Positions 46,034 to 56,600 of a stretch of DNA of 64,000 nucleotides are shown here, piece after piece; positions within the stretch are counted from its first letter, which is position 1; each line of letters starts with the position of its first letter. The translations under genes and the position numbers were made by a program. This DNA is from Craspedostauros australis (taxonomy: Eukaryota > Bacillariophyta > Bacillariophyceae > Mastogloiales > Achnanthaceae). The notes under the pieces are model-generated. The model had not been told where the DNA came from. It ran no database searches and saw only the letters and a list, made by a program, of their open reading frames with translations. The stretch is taken from contig JAMXDE010000046.1 of assembly GCA_026770025.1 (NCBI GenBank), forward strand, positions 62,001 to 126,000. Direction: 5' to 3'.

Positions 46034-47746
46034 TTAAGGTGCCATTGGAGTTGTTGCCTTTGGGCGTCTGAGTGAGCGTTTGGTGTTTCTCTTCGGAGTC
46101 GCAGAGGTGGCAGAGTTCTGCTGTTTGGGGCACAACACAGTTGCAGTGTTCATGACAAAAGACACTGGATCAGTGTCGTCGCCTTCGTTCTTCACGTTGT
46201 ATCCAAAGTTTGTGTTGATCTCAGTGCACTCGAGCGGATCTTCGTCATGCACAACATCTTTGTATTGCTCGAAGCGGTCAACGAAGGTCGGTACCACCTT
46301 GGACGGGAAAAGTTTGCGCACCTTGACAAACATGAAGCCATCAGACACAGGGAAGTCCATGCTTGCTGCTTCAAACAATTTGTCATAGTACAGCTGCACT
46401 CCAGCCTGCTCCTTGGAGAACATCTTGGCCACTTCATGCTTGCTGTCCTGTGTGTTCTCATCTGTCTGTGGCAAGTATGTTGCTGCATCGAAAAATCGCA
46501 CATCGACCTTGAGGGAGAGCTCCAAGAATTGCCGTGCACTCTCCTCCACAATTTGGAATGCCACATTCTCCCAGTGCATGAGGTACGGGCAGTGGTAGTG
46601 GATTGAAAAGCCACGACGCTGATCAGCTTGATTCGCAGTTTTGGTTGGTTCGTCCACACTGATGGGGATAAGATGCAGGCCCCCCAAGACGAGGGCCTTG
46701 AATTCCTGGTCCAACGGGTTGACGGTCATCTTCTTCATATTTTTTGTCAATTCGCCGACTTCGCCAAAGTCAATCTTCCTTGGTCCCAATTCGTGTTCGT
46801 TGGTGTTCGCTGGTGGGCTGGTGTTGGTGTTGGTGGTTGTGTCGCGATGGTCCTCCTCGAAACGCGCGCGCTTGTTGGATGGATTGGCTTGTGGTGGCGC
46901 TGTCACCAAAGGGGTGTCAACGAGCGTCTCAGAAAAACGAACAACAGGAGAATGAACGGATCTGGCTGCTGTGATCTGTGTGCTGGCTTGAGGATCTGGT
47001 TCAAAGGATGCCTCAGAGATGGGACTTCCAAGAATTGTGAGATGCCCTGGAGTGAGGTCTGCGTTGTTGTTAGTGTTATTGTTGCTGTTGTTGTTGTTGG
47101 TAGTGGTGCTGGTGGTGCCACTATCGAGATCGATGCTCTCCAAGCTGATATCACTTTCGTGATCGTCGTCAACGAAGCTCTCGTCGTCGTCGTCGTCGTC
47201 GCTCTCTCCAAATGCGTCGCCTGGTTGAATGGCCAAGCCACTGCGCTCTGTTGCTGTGATGTCCCTGTTCCTGTCTGGTGTAGCAGGGAGGCCAGCTCGG
47301 CGTTTGAAGTCAGTTGGCAGGCCTGAACGAGAATGGAAGCAGTAGTAGCAGCAGCAGCAGCATGTGAGTTTGATCAGGCATGCTCGTGACACAGCAATCC
47401 AACTCGTGTACTTACGCTGATTCTTCCCTTCCCTGTGGAGCTTGAGACGATTGATGCAGCTTCGGAAGTTTCCACGCAGGTTGTTGCGGTTGTAGTTCTT
47501 GCCTGGTGGTGCCTGGATCCAGTCAGGATGGTTGGTGATGAACTGTTTGAAGTTGGGGGCGATTTCGTTGCGGAAGAGTCCACCGATGATGTACGCTGCG
47601 TCGTCGCTGGTACCTTTCCACTCGGTGTATGGTTTCTGTGATGGATTATCAGCTGCTGGTGTTGTGGGAGCCATGATCTCGAAATGTGAGGCTTGCAACT
47701 TGCCTACACCTTTGCTCTGCTCACACGCAGTGGCAACACAAGACAA
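46034..47746 (-). CDS. Unrecognised acidic protein, complement(join(46034..47322,47416..47746))
   Basis: The frame is open throughout (570 codons), but a 93-base stretch (47323-47415) has GTAAGT and TTCAG ends and encodes an odd Cys-rich CCCCCYYC run, so it is probably an intron; splicing gives 539 residues. A Met at residue 25 (MAPTTPAADN) is a better start. The N-terminal part (YTEWKGTSDDAAYIIGGLF ... NNLRGNFRSCINRL) looks like a compact helical domain with tryptophans, perhaps DNA-binding. Then come Asp/Glu and Thr/Asn low-complexity regions, and a folded C-terminal domain of about 220 residues (from NPLDQEFKALVLGG) I do not recognise. It is divergent to a transposase and could be the second gene of that element (inference). 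Confidence 0.6.
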   Translation of the reverse strand: MSCVATACEQSKGVGKLQASHFEIMAPTTPAADNPSQKPYTEWKGTSDDAAYIIGGLFRNEIAPNFKQFITNHPDWIQAPPGKNYNRNNLRGNFRSCINRLKLHREGKNQRKYTSWIAVSRACLIKLTCCCCCYYCFHSRSGLPTDFKRRAGLPATPDRNRDITATERSGLAIQPGDAFGESDDDDDDESFVDDDHESDISLESIDLDSGTTSTTTNNNNSNNNTNNNADLTPGHLTILGSPISEASFEPDPQASTQITAARSVHSPVVRFSETLVDTPLVTAPPQANPSNKRARFEEDHRDTTTNTNTSPPANTNEHELGPRKIDFGEVGELTKNMKKMTVNPLDQEFKALVLGGLHLIPISVDEPTKTANQADQRRGFSIHYHCPYLMHWENVAFQIVEESARQFLELSLKVDVRFFDAATYLPQTDENTQDSKHEVAKMFSKEQAGVQLYYDKLFEAASMDFPVSDGFMFVKVRKLFPSKVVPTFVDRFEQYKDVVHDEDPLECTEINTNFGYNVKNEGDDTDPVSFVMNTATVLCPKQQNSATSATPKRNTKRSLRRPKATTPMAP

Positions 47747-48268
47747 TCCTCAGACGGCAGTGCTGTCCGAATCAGCCGCGCTCCACATCAGCTGCTGTCA
47801 TTGCTGCTCATTCGTTTCAAACCGCAGTCCTGTCAACTAATTCAAAACAGCGATCAACAGCAACTGTCACTTCCAGATACAAACTGCAGGATGCCTACTT
47901 TGGATACCAGGCAGACTACGAGTGAGCAACACGATCAACAATTCAGTTGGTACATCTACACACACTATTCAAGGCCAAGATTGGCATTCATCGATGCGTC
48001 CATCGGCAGTTTTCCTCGCGCGCCGACGGATGGGTGGGCTGTGGGAAGCAAAATGTGAGTTTGGGAAAATGTGGACACGCATGCCAAATGAGAAGTGTCG
48101 CATGGGAAAAAATAACGTTCCATGGGAAATTTGTCTTCATGCATGGCATATTTCTGTGTTCCCATGGGAGCGCAGCGTTCCGTTTTCCCATGTGTTTGAG
48201 ACGTACGTAGCTGGCAGTACAGTTTATACGATCGATTGCCTTGGACTCCGTGGAAAACAATGCATCAA
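47747..48268. other. Intergenic with scattered CATGGGAAA motifs
   Basis: No gene. Copies of CATGGGAAA and its reverse complement TTTCCCATG occur several times from about 48098 to 48190, ahead of the tandem array. Confidence 0.5.
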
Positions 48269-48415
48269 AATTCCCACGCGACAGCCTCGATTTCCCATGC
48301 GACAGCCTTGATTTCCCATGGAATCGATTCGTTTTCCCATGGAGCAAGCCCGTTCTCCCATGCGGCTGGCTCGTTTTCCCACGCGGCTGGCTCGTTTTCC
48401 CATGTGGATGACTCG
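48269..48415. repeat. 21-bp minisatellite, seven units
   Basis: Seven consecutive 21-base units share the core TTCCCATG (or TTCCCACG, CTCCCATG) and mostly end in CTCG, TTCG or CTTG. Units start at 48269, 48290, 48311, 48332, 48353, 48374 and 48395. It lies between the two divergent genes of the candidate transposon. Confidence 0.9.
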
Positions 48416-49254
48416 ATTCCTTCGCATGCCTCCTCTCAGTTGTCCATGTGAGACAAATCCATCATCTCACAAACAACAACAAATCCACGCCACATTTTGA
48501 TGTGGCCCACCCGAAAACCCACCGCTCGCAACACCCGATGCTGCGCAAAGCACAATCCAGCCGAACCATCAGTACAGCACCATGCAGGACATCCCACACA
48601 CTGTGAGACCTGGCACACAAGCATGCTTGCAACAACAGCACTTGTACAAATACTCTTCTGCATGTATGTATAGTTGTATTCTGTTTCAATTTGAATAATA
48701 GTAGTTGCAACTGTCCGTGGGAGGCTGCGAATTCGTGTGGACAGGCATGGCAAGAGGAGAGTGCTTGTTCGGTACAGTCGCAGCTGTTCGTTGTTGTGTT
48801 GCTGCCGTATGTGGCGACATGGTAGTTATCCCTGAATGTATGCTGTGCTCTAGCCCAGCGATGTTGGCTCGCCAATACGGTATCGCAGATCAGAGTAGAA
48901 TACAGCGAGTACTTGTAGTCACATGTGATGATCGTGAGCTACTCGGCCAATCAACCGATCAGAGCCAACAGAGCGAAAGAGATGACAACGTGGCAGCCAT
49001 CGTTTGCAACTGTATCACGTCAGCAGCAGCCAGATCCACGATACGTACAAGCACAGTGGGTCACCAGGCAAGCTTGCAACAACATCAATCCAAGCACACT
49101 CCAACAGCAGCGTCGGTGTTGACCGTGCTCATTGCATCATTACCACAACAGTTGGATAGCATCAACATCACAGTACCATCCACAGTGACATCAACTCCAT
49201 CAGTAGCATCAGTATAAACAACAACAACAACAGTAAAAGGAGGAGGCAACAGCA
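48416..49254. other. Intergenic, no gene seen
   Basis: Only motif-free ORFs; CAA/CAG-rich toward the transposase gene. Confidence 0.4.
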
Positions 49255-50452
49255 GTGCAGTTGCAGCAACGAGCCGCAGACCAACTGATCGAACGAAAAG
49301 CAACATCACTTGCAACAAGCATCATGGTGAGTTTTGTGATGGGTGTTTGTTTGTGTTGCGACGTGATGTCCTGTGCGGAGCTTGATGTGTCGAGGCAAAG
49401 CGCAGCGACCCGAAACACAACCTCACACGAACCCTTTGTCTGCTGCACAATGCTGCACTCTGCTGCTTTTGACTTTGACGCGGCACACTTGCGGAACAAT
49501 CAATCAAAGCGCTACGACTTGAAAGACATAACCAGAATTGGATTGGACATTGTGGGGCATAATGCGTCGTATGACCCAGCGAAACCAGCAACACAAACAA
49601 AATTTATCTCTCTGTACGGGCTTTCTCCACGCATGTGCCTAGTTATGTGGAGCTATGCTCGTGGTGTACCAAAATGTCATCCCAAGCATTTGTATTGGAC
49701 CTTGTACTTCTTGCGACACTACGATTGTGTTCTTGCGCTGTCATCGAAAATGTCTGCAGACCCCAAAACGCTTAAGAAGTGGATTTGGCTTCTCATGGAT
49801 GAAATTCAGAAGGGATACAAAGGCGTGGTAAGTGAAGAACACCCTTCCAATTGATACATCTCATGATAACACTTACATAACGACGACTCACATCACCTTT
49901 TTGAATACTTATGCTGTCGCTAATTTGTACAACAGATTAAATGGAGGAATCGCTTGAAGAATGACAAACAGCGAACGTGCAAAGTCACGGTGGATGGGAC
50001 TGACTTTCGCATCCTCGAACCTCAGCCCTTTTCGAAGAAGTGGTACAGTCACAAATACAAGGGCGCTGGTCTACGGTACGAGGTGGCGATTTGCATTCAA
50101 ACTGGTGACATCGTTTGGTGCCATGGTCCATTCCCTTGTGGTGAATGGCCTGACCAAAAGATCTTCAACCATTCGCTCGCGGGGAAACTTGCTCCTGGTG
50201 AAATGGTGGAAGCGGACGGGCCCTCTCGTACGCAAACCAAAGGACTACGTTACTCACGCAGACAGGGACGGCAAGAAGCAAGCAAGAGCAAGACACGAAA
50301 CCATCAATCGTCTCTTCAAGAAATGGAAGATCTTGTATGAACCATTTCGCCACAACATGAAGCTTCACAAGACAGTGTTCAAGGTGGTTGCCATGATCAC
50401 ACAGCTGTCCATTGATGAAGGCTTCTTCCAGCCTTTCCAAGTCAGTTACTAG
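49255..50452 (+). pseudogene. PIF/Harbinger-type DDE transposase, frameshifted, join(49255..49827,49936..50452)
   Basis: Exon 1 ends KGYKGV at a GTAAGT donor; exon 2 resumes after CAACAG with IKWRNRLKND (108-base intron). The catalytic domain starts VTVDGTDFRILEP, then KWYSHKYKG, RYEVAICIQTGDIVW, HGPFPCGEWPDQKIF and GEMVEAD, matching the DDE_Tnp_4/Harbinger nuclease with its first Asp in DGTDF. After EADG (about 50219) the frame runs into unrelated residues, while the expected continuation (RKPKDYVTHAD, ARARHETINRLFKKWKIL, then a FFQPF end) is in the next frame and ends at 50452. One short deletion therefore appears to have shifted the frame. The N-terminus before LRNNQSKRYDL is uncertain and may contain another intron (GTGAGT near 49326). 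Confidence 0.7.
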
Positions 50453-50642
50453 AGAGACAGACTAAGCAAGTAGAGCAGAGCAGAGTAATTGGTTGTACAC
50501 GCATGAACAATGCATCGCGCAGGAGACCCATTTTGCCTGTCGTTGTTGTCATTTTTTGTTTGTGTGGTTGCCAATTCGAATGAATCCCGTTGGGTCTTTG
50601 TTTTTAGGCCTGAGGGAAATTATCTATATTACCATGGCTCCC

Positions 50643-51365
50643 AGTTGCGACACACACATCGTCACAGAGGGACACTACATGGCCAATCATGACAGAGGAG
50701 TGGCATGTGGTTCGTCGACGATTGCGTTCCGCCCAGAGCCATAGCCCGGCATGCCACAGTCCAAGTGCCGCAGGAACAAACACCACAGCATGATTGGTCC
50801 AATGCACACAAACGGGAACGACGTGTGACAAACAGAGTCCACGGGATTTAACAGGCGCGTGTCTCTTGTGACTTTCTCTGTCTCCATTCCGTATCAGAGG
50901 TTCGTCGATGGAAGCGGAGGAGGAACAGTATTCGCGCTTCCTTTGCATTTCCGGATGTCCCAACGGTAATTTCCCACACCACGGATCGTCATCGAACTTA
51001 TGAGCCGCTCGAGCGAGTCGACCTGCACTCGAGTTAGAACACTAGCATATTCTAATAGAATAGTTGTTTTGAAATCCACTTGGCGTAAATCCAGAGTCCT
51101 TGCTTCACACAAATTGTGCTTTATTTTTATTTTGTTTTGTTGTTGTTGTTGTCGTTTGTTGTTATCGATGGCGGATTGAGACCAAGATTTCCGTCTTGTC
51201 CCACAATTTTCCATCTCCAATTTCGTATTCATACCGTACATCCATTGGTCCACTTGTACGTTTCTCTTCACCTGGTGTGCCACTGACATGCTGCTGATCT
51301 TCATGCGGTTTCATAGTGTCTGTGATTCCCGACACCCTTCCAAACCGATGAAGAATAGCGATGTG
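50643..51365. other. Intergenic, no gene seen
   Basis: Short ORFs only. Nothing recognisable on either strand. Confidence 0.45.
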
Positions 51366-52042
51366 TCAATCATCAACCTCCCCCTTCTGCCACATACATG
51401 CAGCTGTTTGTCTCTCGTATGTCTCTCCCTTTACGTTCTTGGTGAATCCATCCGCCACGTTGTCCTCTGATCACACGAACACGGTCTCCACCAGTCCATC
51501 CACCACGAATTCGCGCACGTAGTGGTATCTCGTGTCCACATGCCTTGTTCGACTCGAAGTTGGCAGGTTGTTTGTCATGTAGATGGCTCCCATGTTGTCC
51601 ACCATCACCTGAATCAGTGTCACCACAACCACTCCCATGTCTGCCAGAAGGTACTTTACGAACATGATCCCCTTTGGTGCCTCTGAAAGAGCCACATACT
51701 CAGCTTCTGATGAGCTGAGTGTGACGATTCGTTGCGCTCTTGACCTCCATTGGATTGGCGCTCCCATGACAAGGAGGATGAATCCTCCTACACTGATCCT
51801 GACATCTTGGTTGCCTGCAAACTCGCTGTCGGTGCACATTCGCAAGTTCCATCGCAATCGGTCACCTCCTCTGGTTGGTTGCATCCTCAATCCGAAATTG
51901 TCTGTGTCTGGCACAACCTTGATCAATCGCAGCATCTCCATGTAAGCTGCGCCTGTGGGTCCATCCAGCACCTTCGATAGTTCCCTAACTGTGTTGGAAA
52001 TATCAGGTCTGGAGTGCTTGATCAGGTACAGAAGCATGCCAG
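51366..52042 (-). pseudogene. Copia RNase H-region fragment
   Basis: The frame encodes the end of copia Pol: GMLLYLIKHSRPDIS and RELSKVLDGP, then TDSEFAGNQD, GAPIQWRSRAQR, TLSSSEAEYVALSEA, VDNMGAIYM and RHVDTRYHYVREFV. A TGA at 51471-51473 interrupts it where related elements have Arg or Lys before SEDN; the frame then continues SEDNVADGFTKNV to a stop near 51366. Gag, protease, integrase and most of reverse transcriptase are absent, and it begins directly at the end of an LTR. It is a deleted relic, distinct from the 10661-17833 element in sequence. Confidence 0.85.
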
Positions 52043-52774
52043 TGTTCGGAATCGAGGGTGCGACTTTGTCGTAATTCCATGATTGCCGCACCTCCCAACA
52101 TTCTTCGTCACACCTTTGAATATTATTCGTCACATGTTCGGAGACTATTCGTCACACCTTTGAATACCATGCCATTATGACTATGACTAAGGACACGGAC
52201 ATGATTGATACCTGTACTACCGCGAGGAGGGTAGTCTGTCCTCTGGTAATGTAAGAACGACACCAACGGCGGATCAGGAGGTCCCGATACCAAACCAACC
52301 TTGACAACCATGCAGACGACGACGTCAGTCAGAACAGCAAGTCAATGGGCAAGTGACGCACCCCCTTCAGAGGACAGCATGCGCCCCTCCTGCAGACAAG
52401 AACATCCGCAGGTTTGGAACATCAGAAAGGATCAGAACATCCGTAGGTTTGGAACATCACCAAGGGTCAAAACATATGACAAGAAAGCATGCACGACTGC
52501 TGACCCCTACCATGCGAGCGTAGATGGGTACGAGTGTTCAGATATGAACGACGAAACGTCGAGATGAGGATATGATGAACAGCACATGAGGATGCAAGAG
52601 CAAGACAAGATGAATACAATCAAGAATGCAACGATGCCTCATGATGCCACCGCAGGGAACACCTACAAGGAAACTGAAATGGAAAGAGAGAGTGAGATTG
52701 AGCTCACAGTTCTAAAATAGTACAATCTAATAACAGTTTAGATTCTTACTTACTATAACCCCAGATTTCCAACA
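52043..52774 (-). mobile_element. Copia LTR, same family as 7288-8018
   Basis: 732 bases beginning TGTTGGAAATC on the minus strand and ending GAACA next to the RNase H relic. It aligns along its length with the solo LTR at 7288-8018, including the block around TTGGTATCGGGACC and the short TGACGAATA repeats near the 3' end. It sits 5' of the relic, implying a large internal deletion. Confidence 0.75.
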
Positions 52775-53249
52775 AACTACAACACCAAGTACAGGGTGAC
52801 GGAGGAGCATCTGCGAGTGGGGAACCTGGACCCACAGATTCAAAGCTACTTCGATATCTTCTGGGGCCACTTCAAGGCTGAGCATGACACAGAGAAACAT
52901 GTAGTCAGTCTGACTGATACATTCCCAAGCAAGGTCGAGCTGGACTTTGTGGATCCCGAAAATGGATATGCCAAGGTTGGCTAGGACGATGATCCGATCA
53001 CGCTCCTTCACTTCCAAGCAGATCCTGATTGTGTTGGGAAGATTTTTGAGGATGATTCTGATGATGATGACATGCCAATCTTCTATTTCATGTATGCATT
53101 TACTCTTGGTGTCCGAGATACCAAAAAGGTGAAGGCAACGCCCATTGGCAAGAAAAAGGTGCAATGTGCCCGACGTGCTGCAGCACACAGGGAGAAGGGC
53201 ATCACCAAGGATGACATGTCCATCCATCCTAGTGATGCCAGATCCTAGT
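52775..53249 (+). pseudogene. Gene relic with an in-frame TAG
   Basis: A plus-strand frame starting at the LTR edge reads NYNTKYRVTEEHLRVGNLD ... DFVDPENGYAKVG, meets TAG at 52982-52984, then continues in the same frame DDDPITLLHFQADPDC ... SDDDDMPIFYFMYAFTLGV and GKKKVQCARRAAAHREKG to a stop at 53247-53249. Composition on both sides of the TAG is protein-like. I do not recognise the family. The 5' end appears cut by the LTR. It is either a pseudogene or one exon of a gene with an unseen intron over the stop. Confidence 0.45.
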
Positions 53250-53671
53250 GCAAAAAGTGTACCACCACATCTGGCACCAACATCAACACAAGACGTAGCA
53301 GTAGCAGTAGTAGTAGTATAATAGCTCTGAACAACAGCAAGCTTTTTGTGAAATGGGGACGGTTGATTTGTGTTGTGTCGCAACACATTCGAGGTTGTTC
53401 TATCCAGTTCCGAGATGTCAAATCATGGGTGGAGATATGTCATAGATGTCGATTTCCCTCAACTCCCAGAAACAGCAGAAGCAACAAAGAGACCTTTGGC
53501 ACCAAGACCTTATCCTTGACTCGATTGGTGACTGAGATTGCGCAGAAGACAAAGCGAAGCTAGAGTTTACATCATCGTCACAGAGTGCTCTGCTTTGCCA
53601 GCACAAAACAGGAAAATGGCGGTAGAGTACGAGCTTGAGAATACTAGTATGTGTGGCTGTGTATGTGATGA
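53250..53671. other. Intergenic, no gene seen
   Basis: CAG/TAG-rich near 53293-53320. No supported ORF. Confidence 0.45.
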
Positions 53672-56600
53672 TTAGAGTACTTCGCAGGCAGATTGGAATG
53701 GCTCAGCGCAATCCGTGGCTGGGTCGTCGAGTACGTACGTGTCTGTTGGTGACGTACACAATGATCCTTGGGCGCAATTGGTACAGGGGGCGGTTGGTGT
53801 GCAGACTCCTGCTCTGATGAGGATGTCACTGGTTGCCCTGTCATCACCGCCAATACTATTGCACGTGTTTGCACCTGAGCAGGCACCGTCTTCGATGATC
53901 ACGTTTCCTGCAAATTTGGATCTAGAAAAATGCACGTCAGCACAAGCGGAATCCCCTTGGCATGCATTCTTTCCGATGAAGACACTTGCCACGATCGGTG
54001 TCGTGGTTGTAGACCCTTGGTTGGTGCGCCGCGCAATGGCTTCGCATGCCTTTCTTGCATTGCATGCTCCTTCTTCCACTCGTATATTGCCAAAGGTATT
54101 GAGTCCAATAAGGGTGCAGCTCTGCCGTTCAACACAAGCTCTTGGTCCGATCACCCTGAATCCGACTTCGGCACCAGCAGCTGGCTGACTAAAGAAGAAA
54201 TTCCCCGCACGAAAGCAAGAACCGCTTTCCTTGCAACTGTCAAGTATGATTGCGTTGGGACGTGCGAGATTGCATGCGCTATCCCCGATGCATGACCCTG
54301 AGCTCACTGTCATGACACCGCCATCAACAGAGTCAATGGTGCAAGCTGTATCACCCCTGCAGCATGAGCCATTGCACGCAGCTGTCACAACAGACGCGCT
54401 CCCAGTGAATAGTTTCAGGGTTGCCACCGTATCCAGCAATGCTTTGGTCACACTTTCGTCGTTCTTGATCTTATCAAAGCGTTCCTGTGCCACCTCCAAC
54501 GCCACGGACTGTGGAGGGTCTTCATCATTGCATGCAAAGATACTCTTGATCATCTTGCGCTTGCCTTCGTCAGCCAGAGCATCAACCTCGGAGACGAAGT
54601 CCGCACATGTTCCTGTTATACCATCGCACACTACGTCACCAGTGATTTCATCGAACGTTGATGTGCCATCTCCCGGTGTTGAGAGACATCCTACGGATAA
54701 GGTTGCCCGGGTGATAGTTGGGATCGACGTGGGAGCTGAAGTAGGAACCGATGAGGGAGCTGGCGTCGGAGCCGATGTAGGGGCCGATGTTGGAGCCGAT
54801 GTGGGAGCTGAAGTAGGAACCGATGTGGGAGCTGACGTCGGAGCTGAAGTAGGATCCGATGTGGGAGCTGCTGTCGGAGCTGTTGGGGATGATGTGGGAG
54901 CCGATGTAGGAGCTGATGTCGGAGCTGATGTAGGGGCTGATGTCGGAGCCGATGTAGGAGCCGATGTAGGAGCCGATGTTGGAGCCGATGTAGGAGCGGA
55001 CGTTGGAGCCGATGTTGGAGCCGATGTAGGAACCGATGTGGGAGCTGACGTCGGAGCCGATGTAGGGGCCGATGTAGGAGCCGATGTGGGAGCTGAAGTA
55101 GGAACCGATGTGGGAGCTGACGTCGGAGCTGAAGTAGGATCCGATGTGGGAGCTGCTGTCGGAGCTGTTGGGGATGATGTGGGAGCTGCTGTCGGAGCCG
55201 ATGTGGGAGCTGACGTTGGAGCCGATGTTGGAGCCGATGTCGGAGCCGATGTGGGACCCGATGTTGGAGCCGATGTTGGAGCGGACGTTGGAGCTGATGT
55301 TGGAGCCGATGTTGGGACTGCTGTCGGGGCTGATGTAGGAGCTGACGTCGGAGCCGATGTGGGAGCTGATGTTGGGGCCGATGTAGGAGCTGATGTTGGA
55401 GCTGATGTTGGGGTTGACGTCGGATTTGATGTTGGAGCTGATGTGGGGGTTGACGTCGGAGCAGATGTTGGAGCTGATGTTGGAGTTGACGCCAGAACTG
55501 ATGTGGGTCCAACCGACACAGTGGGAAATGGGGTGGGAAAGAAGGTAGGACACTCCGTTGGCAATGTGTCCTTGCCAACGCAATACTCATCCACCTTGTC
55601 ACCCGTTGGAAGGAAGTTTGTGTCTCTGCCTCCCTTGGGACAGGCTTGCTCCGCATCACTGATGAGATATACCTCATCAAAGTTGCACTCCATCTTCGTC
55701 ATGCATGCCCAGCAGCTCTGAACACCGCCGCACCCACCAGGAGGGACGATGATATCCGTCCTCATCCTGTCATTCAAGCCAAGCTTCTCGCATGAGCCTT
55801 CGTCAGCACAGCCACCATCACCGATGGTCAGGCCTCCTTCACGCTTGCCAGCAGAACCGCGATCCACAGTGGAATGGGCATCCTTGCAGGCATTGCTGCC
55901 AACGCAAGCATTCGAGCCAATGTGGATGTGACTTTGATAGCGAAAGGATGGTGCGGATTGTGCGACGCGGCGTCCAGCTGAAGTACATGCTTGGGGACCG
56001 ATACACGCACCCTCCTGAATGGTCACATCACCATGAGAACGGCGTCCTGCTCCCTCACAAGATTGCGCGCTGGTGCATGCCATCTCGCCAACGAAGGTGA
56101 CTCCTGTGATGAAAGGATTGATCTCGTTCTGATTCATGGATTCGCATGCACTCGCGCCAGTGCAGGAGGAATCCAGGATGAGAGGGTTCGGTCCCATGTC
56201 CTTGCAGGCACTGTCACCGGTGCATGCTGTGATGGCGACGGTCATGAATGGAGGAGAGTTGGAGGCGGATCCGGTGACTGAGGTGCATCCCGATGATCCT
56301 TGGCAGCATGGATTGGCAGCGGGTGGAGATTGGGCCATGCCGATGGACATACATGCTGCCTTCATCGCATCTGGTCGTTCGGTGACAAGGATTGGGTTGG
56401 TGGCAGCGATCAGGGCCAATTGGCCAGCGAGCACATCGTCCGATGCGTACTTGCTGAATAGCTTGCGAGCAGCTCCTTCGCCGAGGTCTCCTGCGCATCC
56501 GAAGAAGTTCTGCAGTTGTTTGGATTCGTTGACAGCAGCCACAGCCTCGCGGCATGATGGCTTGGCGGAGTTGCAGATGATGGTCTTAGCGCTTGCCTCT

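Larger units (their letters stand above)
45781..50642. mobile_element. Candidate PIF/Harbinger-like DNA transposon (4.9 kb)
   Basis: 45781-45809 and the reverse complement of 50614-50642 match at 21 of 29 positions, beginning GGGAGC and sharing GGTAA; a further 9 of 17 match inward. The interval holds a DDE transposase and a divergently transcribed second gene, the arrangement of PIF/Harbinger elements. I found no matching 3-bp target-site duplication (CCA on the left, AGT on the right), so the ends are tentative. Confidence 0.35.

Noticed and set aside
48236-48451. Short repeat peptide ORF over the 21-bp array
   Set aside because: A 21-bp unit is a multiple of three, so any frame without a stop stays open; no start context or signal sequence supports translation.
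54231-55721. 496-codon plus-strand ORF of VGAD repeats
   Set aside because: It is the complement of the SAPT minisatellite. The minus frame has a signal peptide and ordered Cys domains on both sides.
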